64,000 nt of DNA, taken from assembly GCF_001039355.2 (NCBI RefSeq), contig NW_019775882.1:58439-122438 (forward strand). Reading direction: 5' to 3'. Positions within the stretch are counted from its first letter, which is position 1. Each line of letters opens with the position of its first letter. A program made the translations under genes and the position numbers. Below the pieces are notes generated by a model. The model saw only the letters and a list, made by a program, of their open reading frames with translations. It made no database searches and was not told the DNA's origin. Positions 1-12,587 of this stretch are shown piece by piece. The DNA is from Lingula anatina. Its lineage: Eukaryota > Brachiopoda > Lingulata > Lingulida > Lingulidae.

Positions 1-89
1 AAACTTAATACTAATATTTTGGCTTGAAAATGGCACTTCCTGACACCCATGCTCAGTGCAAACATCATTAATTTAACTGTATGTTAGTA

Positions 90-745
90 AAAAAAGGTAT
101 GGACTTTCTTGCAAAACTCAGGCAAACTTTTATATGAAAAAGAATTTGCAAATTTGCTGCAAACATAAAACAATTTATTGCAATTTCTTGCAAATGAATC
201 AACTTGGTGTGTATAAAAGCTGAGTTTCTTGCAAACCTTTATGTAAATGAGGAGTTTATTGCAAATTTACTGCATTTGCAACAATGTTAGTCTTTCTTGC
301 AAACTTCCTGCAAAATGTTATGTAAATGAAGGTTTTCTTGCAAATTTTCTGCAAATTTGCAACAGGGTATATTTATCCTTGCAAACTTTCTTCAGGCTTT
401 TATGTAAATGAGCAGTTTCTTGCAAATTTGCTGCAAATTTGCAACAGTGTATAGTCTTTCTTGCAAACATCTAGCAAACTTTTATGTAAATGAGGGTCTT
501 CTTGCAAATTTGCTGCAAATTTGCAAGAAAATAGAAGCTTTCTTGCAAATTTGCTGCGAATTTGCTAGAAAATGATAGTTTTCTTGCGAACTACCTGCAA
601 ACTTTTAATCTTCCTGCAAATTTGCAGCAAATTTGCAACAACTGTGATTTTTCTTGCAACAACCTGCAAACAGTTTCTTGCAAACTATTTGGTTTGCAGC
701 AAATTTGCTGCAAATTTTTTGCAAGTTTGCTGCAAACTTTTCATT
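90..745. repeat. AT-rich minisatellite, ~82 bp unit
   Basis: Tandem array of diverged units built round CTTGCAAATTTGCTGCAAAT and TTTATGTAAATGAG. The landmark TCTTTCTTGCAAAC (or a close variant) starts near 291, 372 and 455, giving periods of about 81-83 bp. The array becomes irregular after 540, where only the GCAAATTTGC palindromes persist. Open frames here are artefacts of the repeat. Confidence 0.8.
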
Positions 746-1993
746 TTGCTAAGGGTTATTCTGGAACATATGACCTCTGCACATCATCAGTACCTGACTT
801 GGTACAGTATGGTTACTACTTGGATACAGAGATTAGATTTAATAATGTAACAATAAGAACAATATATATATTACAATAAACTTCTCTGCACATGTCAGAC
901 GCTTGTTACCATGAACTAACACTACTTGACAATGGGCTGAGCACTTATCACAGAGTCTGTGTGCGATGCCATTGTTGTGCTGTGATTGGCTAGTTGAGTC
1001 ATGTGAAGCCCTTCTGTAGCGCGCTCGCGTATCGCGTGAATGCTGCGCATTTCTGGCCATGTCTTTCCATCCTGGAACCCTTTGTCTTTTAGTGATTCAA
1101 TCGATGACTGGGACTCTACTAAAGCCAAGACTTTCTCTTAGTCAACAAAGGCAAGGCAAAGTGGAATGTTGTATCCATAGCATTTCTCTTTGAGCTTGTT
1201 TACAACTTGTGTATGTGATCAGTAGTGGTGTACAGTGAATAAGATTGTGATACCTACATTGTACTTGTTCTTTTGGCTGTCCTTCATCCAGACATCCAGG
1301 CATAAATCTTATACATGTATACACATTAGACGATAAGCAGATGAGTCTGTAATTCTTGATGTCTTTTTTTTAACAGGAGTTTATTTATGTCGGTATTTTC
1401 TCAGATAAAACCACCTTGTTACTTTTATTTCCCAAGCTGTGATATCTGGGGGATCACATACTCATTGTTGGGAATATTAGGTAATATTTAAAGTATACCA
1501 CAATCACAGGTACTAGTACTGTGACGACGTTACTGACTTCGTATTTCTTATCGGTGGCGGGAGGTAATAACTAGACAATTTCTGTGTTTTTCCATATTCT
1601 TTATTATCGCTTTCTAACTATGCTATCTACAGTTTATTCCTCTCCGTTCAACCTCTTACATCTTTCTCTCCGTCTGCATTACATTCTTCGCTTAAGTACA
1701 ATGCTAAAGTGACACTACAAAACACTCCCCGCTCTTATTCGCTGCATGTTGTCACTTACTAACGTTACAGTACAGGTATGTAATAATGATATATGGTGGT
1801 TGAATTTGCAACAATCTCTCTCTCATCCCTCTGCTGGCCGTCATATGTTGCTACTTACTTTTAAATCACCATATTATATTGCACCGCTATCACTATCACC
1901 CCGCGTTATTACAATTAACTGCTTTAATAGTGCGTAATCAATAAAGGACTGACTTTAAAGACAGGTTTGGAGTACACATGCATGCATATTGCT
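746..1993. other. intergenic, no gene seen
   Basis: Only short, low-complexity open frames on either strand; no domain, splice-consistent exon or RNA gene was recognised. Confidence 0.6.
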
Positions 1994-2282
1994 CAGTGAC
2001 AGATTTAGAGGAGGAGGGGTTCAGGGGGGGTCTTGACCCCCCCCCCACCCCCTTCGGTTTCTGAAAAATATATCGCACCAATATTCCCCTCGAATTTTGA
2101 CTAACTAAATTATGGTTCTTAACCGTACAAAAGGACATTGTTTGCTCTCCAAAACAAAACAAAAAATGGGAGTCCTTGAGCAGGCCCCGAACCCCACACC
2201 AAGGGGGTGATGCCAGGTTTGCACCAGAGGCCTGTCGTTCCGCCCCCCCCCCCCTTCATATAATCCTGTATCCGCCCTGCTG
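1994..2282. mobile_element. MITE-like element, CAGNGGCGGAT family (diverged)
   Basis: Begins CAGTGACAGATTTAGAGG and ends ATCCGCCCTGCTG, an imperfect inverted repeat. The ends resemble two better copies at 49404-49672 and 55021-55192. Flanks TTGCT and TTGCA could be a decayed 5-bp target duplication. The interior has long C runs and no coding capacity. Confidence 0.4.
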
Positions 2283-3020
2283 TTGCATAAATAAATATAT
2301 ATATATAAACTGGGCTGTATGCGTATTCCTGAGGTTTTCCCTTTCACCTAAGCCTTCTCCACATTTATCAAACAGATAAACTTTTGGGTTGGAAAACTGT
2401 GTCTCCCGTCCCTTCTCCACACTTCTTACAACACGCCTTACTTCATTGTTCACAGAACAAAGTCAAATTAGCCTTTTTACCACTAGAAGCGGACTTTTTA
2501 TTGGCTCAGAATGTATTCATTGTTCTGCATTCTTCCTCAAGAGAACAAAGAGGTTTGATTTTTACTGACGACTTACGGAAATTTGACACATTTTGGCACA
2601 TTGGTTAACGGCCTTAAATTTTCCAAAATATGTAAACAGAAAGTACACTAGCGAAAATGGAAAACGGTTTGAAACGATGAGGAGGGACACCTTACAGATT
2701 ATATTTTTTGTGTGTGTGTAGACAACAAAGGAACATCCACACAAAGGGAACTAGCTTGACGTGTTTTACGTCCTCTTTTAGGTCACCTAACGTAAAGAGA
2801 AAGTGAGTGTACAGGTAAGAGATAATTAAATACTATTCATTAATGATGATTACACACGCGGGACCTTTTGAAATATTAAATTTCATGAGCAAAACGTTCA
2901 TTAGCTTGTAAGTTTACCCATACATGAAAATTATCAAACACAAGCCGAAAAACGTCCGTACCGTTAGGTTACGACCAAACAAATTACATTTCTTCTTTGT
3001 TGAATACTTTTTCGACATTA

Positions 3021-3023
<3 letters not shown>

Positions 3024-3072
<49 letters not shown>
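3024..3072. repeat. (TTA)n microsatellite
   Basis: About 16 uninterrupted TTA/ATT units in the flank upstream of the pseudogene. Confidence 0.95.
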
Positions 3073-3080
<8 letters not shown>

Positions 3081-4044
3081 TGTTTTTTGAAAGTTTAGAT
3101 TACATGGGCATGGGCAGGTGTTAAATGTAGTACCTGCGTTTCTCACTGCATATTTAATCAATCCAGGGTAATAGAATAGACAGGCCAGCTGTGTCTGTTG
3201 TTACAGCTGTCACACATTTAATCCAATCCCGTGAATGGATTTTTAGTTTTCCTATTTTATTCACTATAAGTTTGTAATTAGGACGTTGTTCAATATTATG
3301 TGCCATGGATGCATTTTGTTTTTGTTATAGCTGAGGAAATCAGAGGGGATGTATACTGTTATTAGTTTGCAGGTCAAGATTTGAAGCCATTTTGTTTATA
3401 GGAACAATAAAGAGGCCATATAATTCATAAAGGAAGTACATTCACCTAATATGTATTTGGAAATAGCCCTAAGCCTTGACATGTGATTCACGTGGTTTAA
3501 TGGTTAAGTTTTATTTGGGAACTATAAAGTATCTACGATTTTGTATCGTACGTATGAAAGTGACCCGCCCGGCTATGAAGCCAATACTTGGCAAATACAT
3601 GTGTATTTGAAGATATATTAAGGGTTGTTGTAGACGGAGTGAGAAAAAAGAATGAGTAATGACTAGTGTGAAACAGAAATAAAGGTTTCAGAAAACTTCT
3701 GACCCCTAAATGTTATACATGTATTTCCTCTCCCGTACCTCTGTGACAGCGCGGTACTTGAAATTGAACCCCGCTGCGCACAGGTATTGACACTTCTTGG
3801 ATCACAAACAAAAAACAACTTTTTCATTGCGCTCCATTCACTATCTAAATATTCACAATGGAAAATCGATGCCCTCGTGTGTATTTTGTAACGGCCTCGT
3901 TAAATCAGCTGTTATATAAACATGATGTAAGAAGTTGGTGTAAAGCTAAGGGAGATTATAAAACATCACGGAATGCTGGGTATGTGAAACTTTTTTGCGG
4001 TATTAAACTCCATTCATCTGTCATTACTTTTCAGCGATACAATA

Positions 4045-7000
4045 ATGTTACGGCTGGGACTCAGGCTGCACTTTATGTGCCTTTTCCTCATCTTATTGAA
4101 AAGTGGTGAGCTGATATGCTAACTTATATTTAATTGATATGCAATTTACTACCATATTCATAATGCCACGAATGTATTCCCAGGAACAAACTTGAAACAT
4201 TTGGTCATTTCTGATTTAAGTCCTTTTGGAAACCAATGTCATAATTAGATCTCATTCAAAACTTTGTAAACACCCCGTTCTGCCTGGTGAAGAGAAGGCT
4301 TGACTTTAGCTTGAAAAGCTAAATCTTGTCCAGTGCATCAGGTGTTGGATACATTAACTAAGCTCTTACCTATACAATATTCTAGGTGCCTGTAGAGACT
4401 GGTTTGTTTCTCCTTCCAAGGGGCTAGATGATGAATATTGCGGTACGGAGACCCGTCCATGTAGATCATATACTCATGTGATTCAAACCAAATGGGGTGT
4501 CGGCGGTCTATCTGTTTTGCTGGAATGTGGACAGAACAATACGTATTTTGAATGCGTTCCTGACAGACAGAATGGCCAACCAGGTGGAATAACAGTAGCA
4601 TCCATGTTTCCAGGATACCCAGAACACCCATCACTACATTTGTCTACCTGGGGTAATTGCTCGGAAGACCACGCCTACATTGACTGTCAAAAAAGGGGAT
4701 CTGCATTTTGGATTCAATCACCGTCTGGGTATACTTTATCAGTGACGTTGAAGAACATCGTATTTGTCAATGGCAGCACAGCACACCAAGTCGAAAAACC
4801 ATATCGTGGATCTGTCATAACTGTCAGTGGTCATGTTGACCTTACACTGGAAAAAGTAACATTTTACGGGAACTACAACGACTCCCATGTTTCTACACCG
4901 AATGCCAAACCTTCGCCTGTCATCTTTGTCGAACACGTAGCTCATAGCTCCAGTCGTTTTCTTTTCCTAACCCTAATCGGTTGTGTGTTTCAAAATAATT
5001 CTAACGGGGTTCATGTCAATTCAAATCATGACGTGATAACTGTGGTGGAAGGTTGTACATTCCTTGACAACGTTGGTCATTACTCATCAAGCAGCCTGTA
5101 TTTTGTAACTAAAACTCGGCTTATTCTCAGCATGACTGAGTGTCATTTTGAATCCAACTTGCAGTTACAAAACGGCAGTGTCGTGAACATCCAATCGGGT
5201 CGTTGGAGCAATATATCTGTAGTTGATGTAAGCTTTGTCAATAATAGAGGAGTCCTGTCTAATGCCTTAAACACAACATTTGACATTCTTATGGGTGTTG
5301 TGTTGATCAACATAAATCACTCCCATGTTTCTGCAGAACACTCTTATTCTTCAATCCATTTTGAAAGAGTAAACCTGTCTAATAATTACTTTCCCCATCA
5401 AGGAGGAGGTTTAGACATACGATGTTACTATGGTCGTTCTACGAGCTCAATGGATATTGTCATGGATAATGTGTACTTGAAGAACAATACTGGGTATTGG
5501 CATGGGGGTGGAGTCACCATCATGACCACATCGAATACGCTTCTTTTAATTCGGGACTCGACTTTTATCGGTAATAAAGCATTAGGAGAGATAAGTTATG
5601 GTGGTGCATTGTATCTTAGTGGAAGCAGGACCGTCATAGAATCGTGTATATTTGTGAACAATTCTGCGTTAACGGGAACCACTCTGTTTCTAGACGAGTA
5701 TCACGACACATGCGACATAAAAGATTCCATCTTGCAATCTGACCTACCAAAAAACGCCACAAGTATTGTTCACTCGTTATCAGGAAATTCATTTCGCCTG
5801 TCTAATTCTACCGTGCATGCTACTAGTGGCTCTTCGTCGCCACTAACCATTATGACTCGGGAACCCCTTGTACCGGAATACAAACCCAAACTTTACATTG
5901 AACTTGTCCTTGGCTCGACGATTGTGTGTCCTGTGAAATACAACTCTGTTAAAAATATGACTATGTCATTTGCCCATGTGTTATAAATGCCCCAAAACTA
6001 CTTACACGCTAGACGCTGCACAAATATCTGATCATGCTTGGGCTAACAAGACTGATTTTCCATGTCTGGATTGCCCTGGTGGTGGTTATTGTCATGATGG
6101 AGATCTATACGCACGGCACAATAATTGGTGCCAACAAGTAGTTTCAGGCAATGAGAAACGTTATGTATGCATAGCATGTGCACCTTATACCTGCTGCGAC
6201 CAGATCACCTGCGTTAATCCACAATCGTGTAGCGGGAACCGTGAAGGTATTGCGTGTAGCCAGTGTCAAGAAGGGTATTCGTTTGCTTTTAGATTCTTTG
6301 ACGCCATTACTGTCACAGACGTGTTATTCGAATGAATTATTGGAGCCGAGACTGTGTACCATGATCATTTGTATAATGCTCCCTTTCCTGTTTACAGCTG
6401 CATATTTTGGATGGCATTTACGTAAGAATGACGTTTCCTGCAAGATATGCAAAGCTTGTAAGAAAAAAGTTGGGAAGAGAACATGTGCACTTTTTTGGCT
6501 TTTACGTACATTTGTACGTGCATTTGTATATTTTATGCAGCATTTATGTAAGTGTCTCTGTTGCTGCGAGAAATACAAAGCTCGTAAAGAAAATGAAGAA
6601 CACGTTGAGGCCTGCTCTGCAGAATGTGCACGTTCAACCTTGGAAACCGCGCTACGTATTCTTTCATTTTTTTACCCAACTTTCTTTGCTTATGAAGTCA
6701 ATGACGGTATGTTTAATATATTCCCTCGCATACAGATGCAAGACATTAATTTTTCAATTTTCCGCCCCTTTATATTGACACAAAATGAATCAGGGGTTGC
6801 TTTTCAACTCCTGGGTTTCCTTTTTTCTCTACCGATATTTACTTGGTTTTTTATAGCTTTATCTTTGTGTTGCTTATCAAATAAAAGTGGAAATACAAAT
6901 GACAGCGCTCAGGGGGGCGATGGAGAAGGGGAGGCCCTAAGCGGGAATGGAACAATAGTGCCTACATACAATACGCTGGATATTCAGACTTCCTGCCTAC

Positions 7001-8243
7001 CTTGTGTTACCGAGGCCAGGTTTAAGGAGGGGGGCAAAGAAGATGGCAGCACAGATATAAAGGGTACTTTTCTTTACATTTGTGTCAAGCAGTATTTCTC
7101 TTTATGGCGATTTTTATATGGTATAGTTTGTCCAATTGTTGTAAGCATCGTCGTGCCTACATATGCTGAGAGCGGATTAAATAGGAAGGTCATTGATAAT
7201 TCCTTTCCTGTACCATCAGATTTACCTTGTTTTGTTATCATGGTTATTTTAATTGCTCTCCTGGGGATTTATCCTTTGGTTGTTATGTATTTATCATATA
7301 ATCGATGTGAGAAAGTGTGTGATTGGAATTGCTGCCCTCTTGGATGTACATGTAAAAAGTGTTGTGAACAGAAGTACTCTGTAATTTGGTTCTCCATCTG
7401 TATATTGCCTGGGCTACCCACACTTCCGCTTGGCCTCATAATACTTGTCATGTCTTGCTTCAAATGCTGTTGTAAAAAGAATTGCCAGTGTACCACGACC
7501 CTACTTATGACCTGTATCACTACAGTATTTGATTAAATTGCACAAGAAGGGCGCAGCGATAAACAGAAAATAAAGGTAAAGGAAAACCAACAGAATAGGA
7601 AAAAAAATAATCAAAAAGGTCAAAATAATAACCAGGAAAATTATCAAAATGATATTACATTTGCAAATGATGTATGTATTACAACCTGCTGGTCCGGTTT
7701 TCTTTTTTCGGCGTGGGGAGGTGTTGAACTATTATATCTTTTCATTTTTACTACGGTAAGCAAATTTAAATTGAATGAGCAGGCGGTAAGAATACCTACT
7801 CTCATATTTCTCAGTGCTGTCCATCTGGTGTTGGTATCTTGGATACGACCATTACGCGGTGCTGTAGCCAATATAATATATGTCTTGTCGAGTTTAATTC
7901 TGGTAATAGTCGGCGCGCTTAACGCCATTCAAGTTGGAGATTTTGGCACTGGGCAACCATTAGGTATAAGTGAGGAGGTATTAGATGGTGTTATTAAAGT
8001 GTAGTTTGGATTGTTTCTTCTCCCGCTTTTATGCTTGATCTGTTTTATTTTTTATCATTTTGTTTTTTGCATAAGTAAGTGTTGTAAAAATAACCTACGC
8101 AGTCACACTGGAGATACAAATAACACGAAGGAGGCAGATAGTGAGACATTGCCCCTTTCACAAGCAGAAGAACCAAGGTCACAAAATACGAGCGATGGGC
8201 CTTTAGAAAAGGAATATATGTCTTATGGAAGTGTAGATAATTA
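4045..8243 (+). pseudogene. pseudogene of beta-helix multi-TM protein (left paralogue)
   Basis: Paralogue of the intact gene at 14842-18974. Exon 1 (4045-4105) still encodes a signal peptide starting MLRLGLRLHFMC and ends in a GTGAGC donor. Exon 2 starts after the AG at 4384-4385 with the conserved ACRDWFVSPSKGLDDE. Compared with the intact copy, about 14 bases are missing near 5968 (the frame stops at 5984-5986), two bases are missing near 6320 (GACGTG for GACAAGTG), GAC-GAA has become GAT-TAA at 7534-7536, and CAG has become TAG at 8002-8004. The beta-helix, Cys-rich and membrane segments are otherwise well preserved, so inactivation looks recent. Recoding or editing is conceivable but four separate lesions make it unlikely. 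No replacement splice sites that would skip the lesions were evident. Confidence 0.85.
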
Positions 8244-8470
8244 GGAAGAAACGGTTAGCTTCGGTTGGAAATACATTAACAAAGGTTCCTCAACTGAACT
8301 TTGTCCAATTGGAGGACACATTTTTCGAATCAAAATGACATTTTAGGTTACAATGATGTTACTGAAGAATTTCAAGGATTGATTTTTAGTTATAGAAATA
8401 AATTATGATTTCTATGATTATTGTTTTTTATCATTATAAACAAAAAGCAATGGTTTGCTGAGACCCTGGC

Positions 8471-8472
<2 letters not shown>

Positions 8473-8506
<34 letters not shown>
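8473..8506. repeat. poly-T run
   Basis: 34 consecutive T in the 3' flank of the pseudogene, close to the point where homology to the right unit's 3' flank resumes. Confidence 0.9.
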
Positions 8507-8509
<3 letters not shown>

Positions 8510-9555
8510 TATATAATCATTTACATTATAAGCCTTTTGGGTTTGGTTTGGTTTGGTTTAAATGTGTATCTTGTATGTGCAGTTTAAAAGTAAATTTAGA
8601 AATTCATTCCATTTACAACACATGCGTTTTACTGCCCTTCAACCAACATGTTCGATTTTCTATGTTGATATGAATTGAGGCATTATTTAGTGACTGGCTG
8701 TTGAAACACTCTCGTGGTCGGTTTTACACGTTTTAAATGCATGATTATTTGATTCATATTTGTGACGTAGAATAAAAATCTTGTGTAGTATAGTTCATAC
8801 ATAGCCAATATAATTCAAAAGCAAAAGATGTCGTGAATGCTGTGCTAGATGTGGTGGGAGAAGGAGAGCGTTAGAACTGTCTGGTTCTCCTACAATGTAA
8901 ATATATATATAATATTAATCAACAAATTTCCACTAAATAACTTTAAAAATATGAATAGTGTATATATTAAGTCTGTGTTTATAGAAATAACACCTTCAAA
9001 CACTGTTAATCATGATCAATCTTTGGACAGAATCTGTTAAAGATGCATACAAAGTCAATTTTTTGTCACAAAAACCGACCAAATGCCAGCATATAGTTTC
9101 AAGTAGTATAACTAAGGGAATTACCAAAAGGCAGTGCTTAATTTTACCCGAAAATGATGTTTGAATGGATTTTTCCGCTAGCATTCTATGCTGCATGTCA
9201 ATGGGGCAGAAAAGTAGGTCACGAAAGTAGGTTAAATTTCTGACCATAAATTTAAAGAAAGGAGCAGTCTTAAGCTCTTTTATGGCTGATCGAGTGATCA
9301 ATTCAGTTTATCCCTTGGCCAATCGAATTCATTTGAGTTGTATAAGAAACTAGTAGAAGTGGTTTATATGTTTTACTGGGAATCCCCGATCGGTTCGTAT
9401 GTACCTTTAAGTAAATTTTTTTTTTTTATTTGCAGTGTCTAGTTTATTGTATCGATATCTTGTTGATGTATAAAGCCCTATGTATACGAACACAATTTTA
9501 GATTTTATTTTCACCAGCTTACGCTATATGCATGTCATAAGCATACTTCCCATAG

Positions 9556-9723
9556 CCAGCTTTGTTTTTCGGGCTTAAGCTAATTGTCTTGAGTGCTTTT
9601 CTTACCTCTGCTTCTTTAATTATTGGATCTTCTTCTTCTGGGTAACTGGGATGAAATTGGTGCGATGTGCTATCTTGATTTCCTGGGTTGAGCAGACCAT
9701 CAAAATACTTCTGCCATCTACTT
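9556..9723 (-). mobile_element. LINE reverse-transcriptase relic
   Basis: On the minus strand one frame is open across this stretch and reads RWQKYFDGLLNPGNQD, then PEEEDPIIKEAEVRKALK and a lysine-rich end. This matches the N-terminal lead-in of non-LTR reverse transcriptases (W..YF..LLN ... EV..AI...K..KA.G.D). Neither a catalytic FADD nor the rest of the RT was found, so it is a short fragment. Assignment to the RTE/BovB-like group is a guess from the motif spacing. Confidence 0.55.
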
Positions 9724-11450
9724 TTTTATACTTTTTATTTCGCTAAGAGGGTTTCCTTATTTGTCATTTATAACTGTTGTTGGACAACAGATTACTAACG
9801 TCTAATTTTAAGGGATTTTGGAACCTTCCAAATACCTTCAAACTATTCTCATTAATGCAAGCAGTACTTTTATATCGTAAAATACAAAACATGAATAAAT
9901 ATCAAATACGTAAAATGTTAAAAGTGAAAGAATAAACACTGATAATTACCACCTGGATAATTGAGGGACTTTTCCTTTATCGCTAAAGTAAATATTACGG
10001 AAAATGGCTGGGATTAACACGAAAAAAACTGTTTTAAGAGGATGGCGATAAATATTTGCCTTTAAATCTGCACTAAGTGTAGACCTGGGTGTACGTGAGA
10101 ACACACCTCACTCGTCCTGATAGCCGGAGTCACCTGAGATGTACGCCCCACCACGAGGCTCTTGATACAGGAGACAGCAGAACTGGGCTAGTTCATTAAT
10201 CTAGGCACTGATTGTCTGTGAAGTTATTCTAAGCATGGACTCTGATAGCATTTTGTTCAAGATGTTGCTTACCGCTGTAGAGCCGCATTTTGCAACCGAA
10301 CGCATTTTGCAACCAAAGAAAATCGTGAAAACGCATTTTGCAACTGCAACGCATTTTGCAACCAGGGTTTTTTTCTAAGTCCCTGAAACGGTACAAAGCG
10401 GGTCGAATTGGAACGGGGACCTAGCCTGGGCTAGGTACGCTGAATCTAATCAGGCTGGCCCTGGTGATTTGTTCTGAGGCTGGCTAAATAATCTTTAAAT
10501 CCAGATAATAAACCTACTGAGCACCCGTGGCATTAATTGAAGTGTGCAATTCAGAGGCCAACCAAATTCCAAATAGTCCCGCCAAATTCCGCTAAGCTTT
10601 CTAGGCAATAAGGGGCAATATCCCACAAAACAGAATTGTTACCCTTGTTGTAGTCAGTGGCGCCGTCTACATAAGCTTATTACAAAACGCGGAGAACACA
10701 CACGCTAATAGACACGTGGCCTTTAACGAGCACACCCTTAAGCTAAATGTGTAAAAGTTTAGTGACATTTGGTGGTGTCAATTCAATTAAATAGGCATTT
10801 CTTTACCTCCGTTGAAATTACAGTGGAACATCGGATTTGAGGGGGTACAGGTAATAAATGTGAAATATTGGTATTGAATTTTGATATCTTCATCGCAAGT
10901 TTGTATTTTCTGTATAATTAATAATGTTAGTTATGGCTTCTGGCATAAAAATCACCATTCATAGCAATTAACTCCTAAGCACATGAAACTGGGGGTGACA
11001 CAACCTTGGTGACCAATGTTGCATGCTAATTAGCTCCCAAATTGAAGCAAATATGAGGCATGGTTGCAGTATGATTGCAGTAGCTACTGCGCTGGAGTAT
11101 CTACTGGGTTTTCGTGCGGGATATGTTATCATTATATATCGTAATTGAATTTGCACCTATATCTTTCTCAACCCTCTTCACTTTATATGCTTTCTACTGC
11201 AACAAGTCAGTCACCAAGTCGCAACTAACGCAATATTGCTTTCATCAGTTTATGAATACTGGAGTATAGTGTTTAGTTGCAGTAGGCATACAAGCGGATG
11301 CATTCTTGTACTGGGCGTGGCCAGGTGACTCTCGTTAGAACACAATAAAACAATCCCGTTTTCTGCTGGACGTCGTATATATTTCTGCTTCCTTTTAAAT
11401 TTCAATATATTGTTCTCAACACTCACACTAGCACAACGTGTCATTACGCG
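9724..11450. other. spacer between duplication units
   Basis: No gene recognised. It contains the short 10282-10362 tandem repeat, and the left edge of the right duplication unit lies near its end. All open frames are short. Confidence 0.55.
10282..10362. repeat. ACGCATTTTGCAACC short tandem/interspersed repeat
   Basis: Four near-identical copies of (A/C)CGCATTTTGCAAC(C) occur within about 80 bp, at unequal spacing. Confidence 0.8.
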
Positions 11451-12587
11451 TCTCTTCTTTCTTCTTACAACCTGTCCTTTCTTAATTGTGTACAAATATG
11501 TCAAGGTCACATTAGCCTTATTACCACTAGTAGCAGCCGCCCTATTGGTTCGTACGGTAGAAACTGTTCCGCATTCTTCCGCAAGATAACAAAGAGTTTC
11601 AATTTTTTCTGACGACTTATGTAAATTGGGCGATAAACAGCCTTAACGTTTTCTTAATTTGTATTCATTTTGTCAAAATCCGTAAGTGAAAATAACACTC
11701 GCGAAAAAGGAAATGGTTTGAAATGATATTTAGGGACACCGTATAGACTATAAATATTCATTGTGTCAACAACAACAGAAAAACCCACACAAAGGGAACT
11801 GGTTTCATTTGGCACAGACTTGAGGTGTGTTTGCGTCCTCTCTTAGGTCACGCCTAACGTAAAGTGAAAGTGGATGTACAGGTAAGAGAAATGTACATAC
11901 TTTTTTATTTCTGATCATAACAAATTTGGAACATTTTGAAGCCTTTTAATTTAAAACTTTCTTGAGCAAAAATGTTCATTAGCTTGGTAGTTTTATTATA
12001 TAAGAAAATTTTCAACACAATCCGAAAAACTTCCATAACCGTTAGCTAACGGCCAACCAAATTAAATTCCTTCTTTACTGAAGGCATTATTTTATTATTT
12101 CTTTTACAAAAGTTTACATAACATAGACATGGACAGATGTCAAATCTTGTTTAACCAGCATAAAGATAGATGCATTATTGAATAATTAAATGCAGCAAAA
12201 GAAAAAAAACTCACTTTTGGTACCTGGATGATAGGGGTTACAATACCCTTAATGTGATTACTTTACAAGTCAAGATATTAAGCCAGTTTTACATAGAATA
12301 AATCAAGGGCTATTAATTAAATAAAAAGCCATATCATTTATTAACTACATCCACCTCAAATGTATTTAAAAATAATCTTCTGCCTTGACAATATACATGT
12401 GTGATTTACTAGGTTGAATAGCTAAAGTTGTATTTGGGAGCTATAAAGTATTTACGGTTTTGTATCATACGTATTTAAGTGACCCAACTGGCTATGAAGA
12501 CAATACTATCCAATTACATGTATATGTGAAGATAGAGCAAGGGAATTAGATTTAAGATGGAGAAAAAAGAGGAGAGAGTAATGTAAA

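Larger units (their letters stand above)
2400..9500. repeat. segmental duplication, left unit
   Basis: Non-coding and coding sequence here recurs in order in the right unit (about 11450-22950). Matching landmarks include ATTAGCC(T)TTACCACTAG (near 2470 and 11510), the AAATAAAGGTTT...CTGACCCC block (near 3675 and 12590), the whole gene body, and 3' landmarks such as GTCGGTTTTACACGTTTT (near 8718 and 22269). The unit carries the pseudogene copy of the beta-helix membrane protein. Confidence 0.75.

Noticed and set aside
562-879. Two overlapping plus-strand frames of about 100 codons
   Set aside because: They lie in the TTGCAAAT minisatellite and read as repetitive Cys/Leu/Phe strings.
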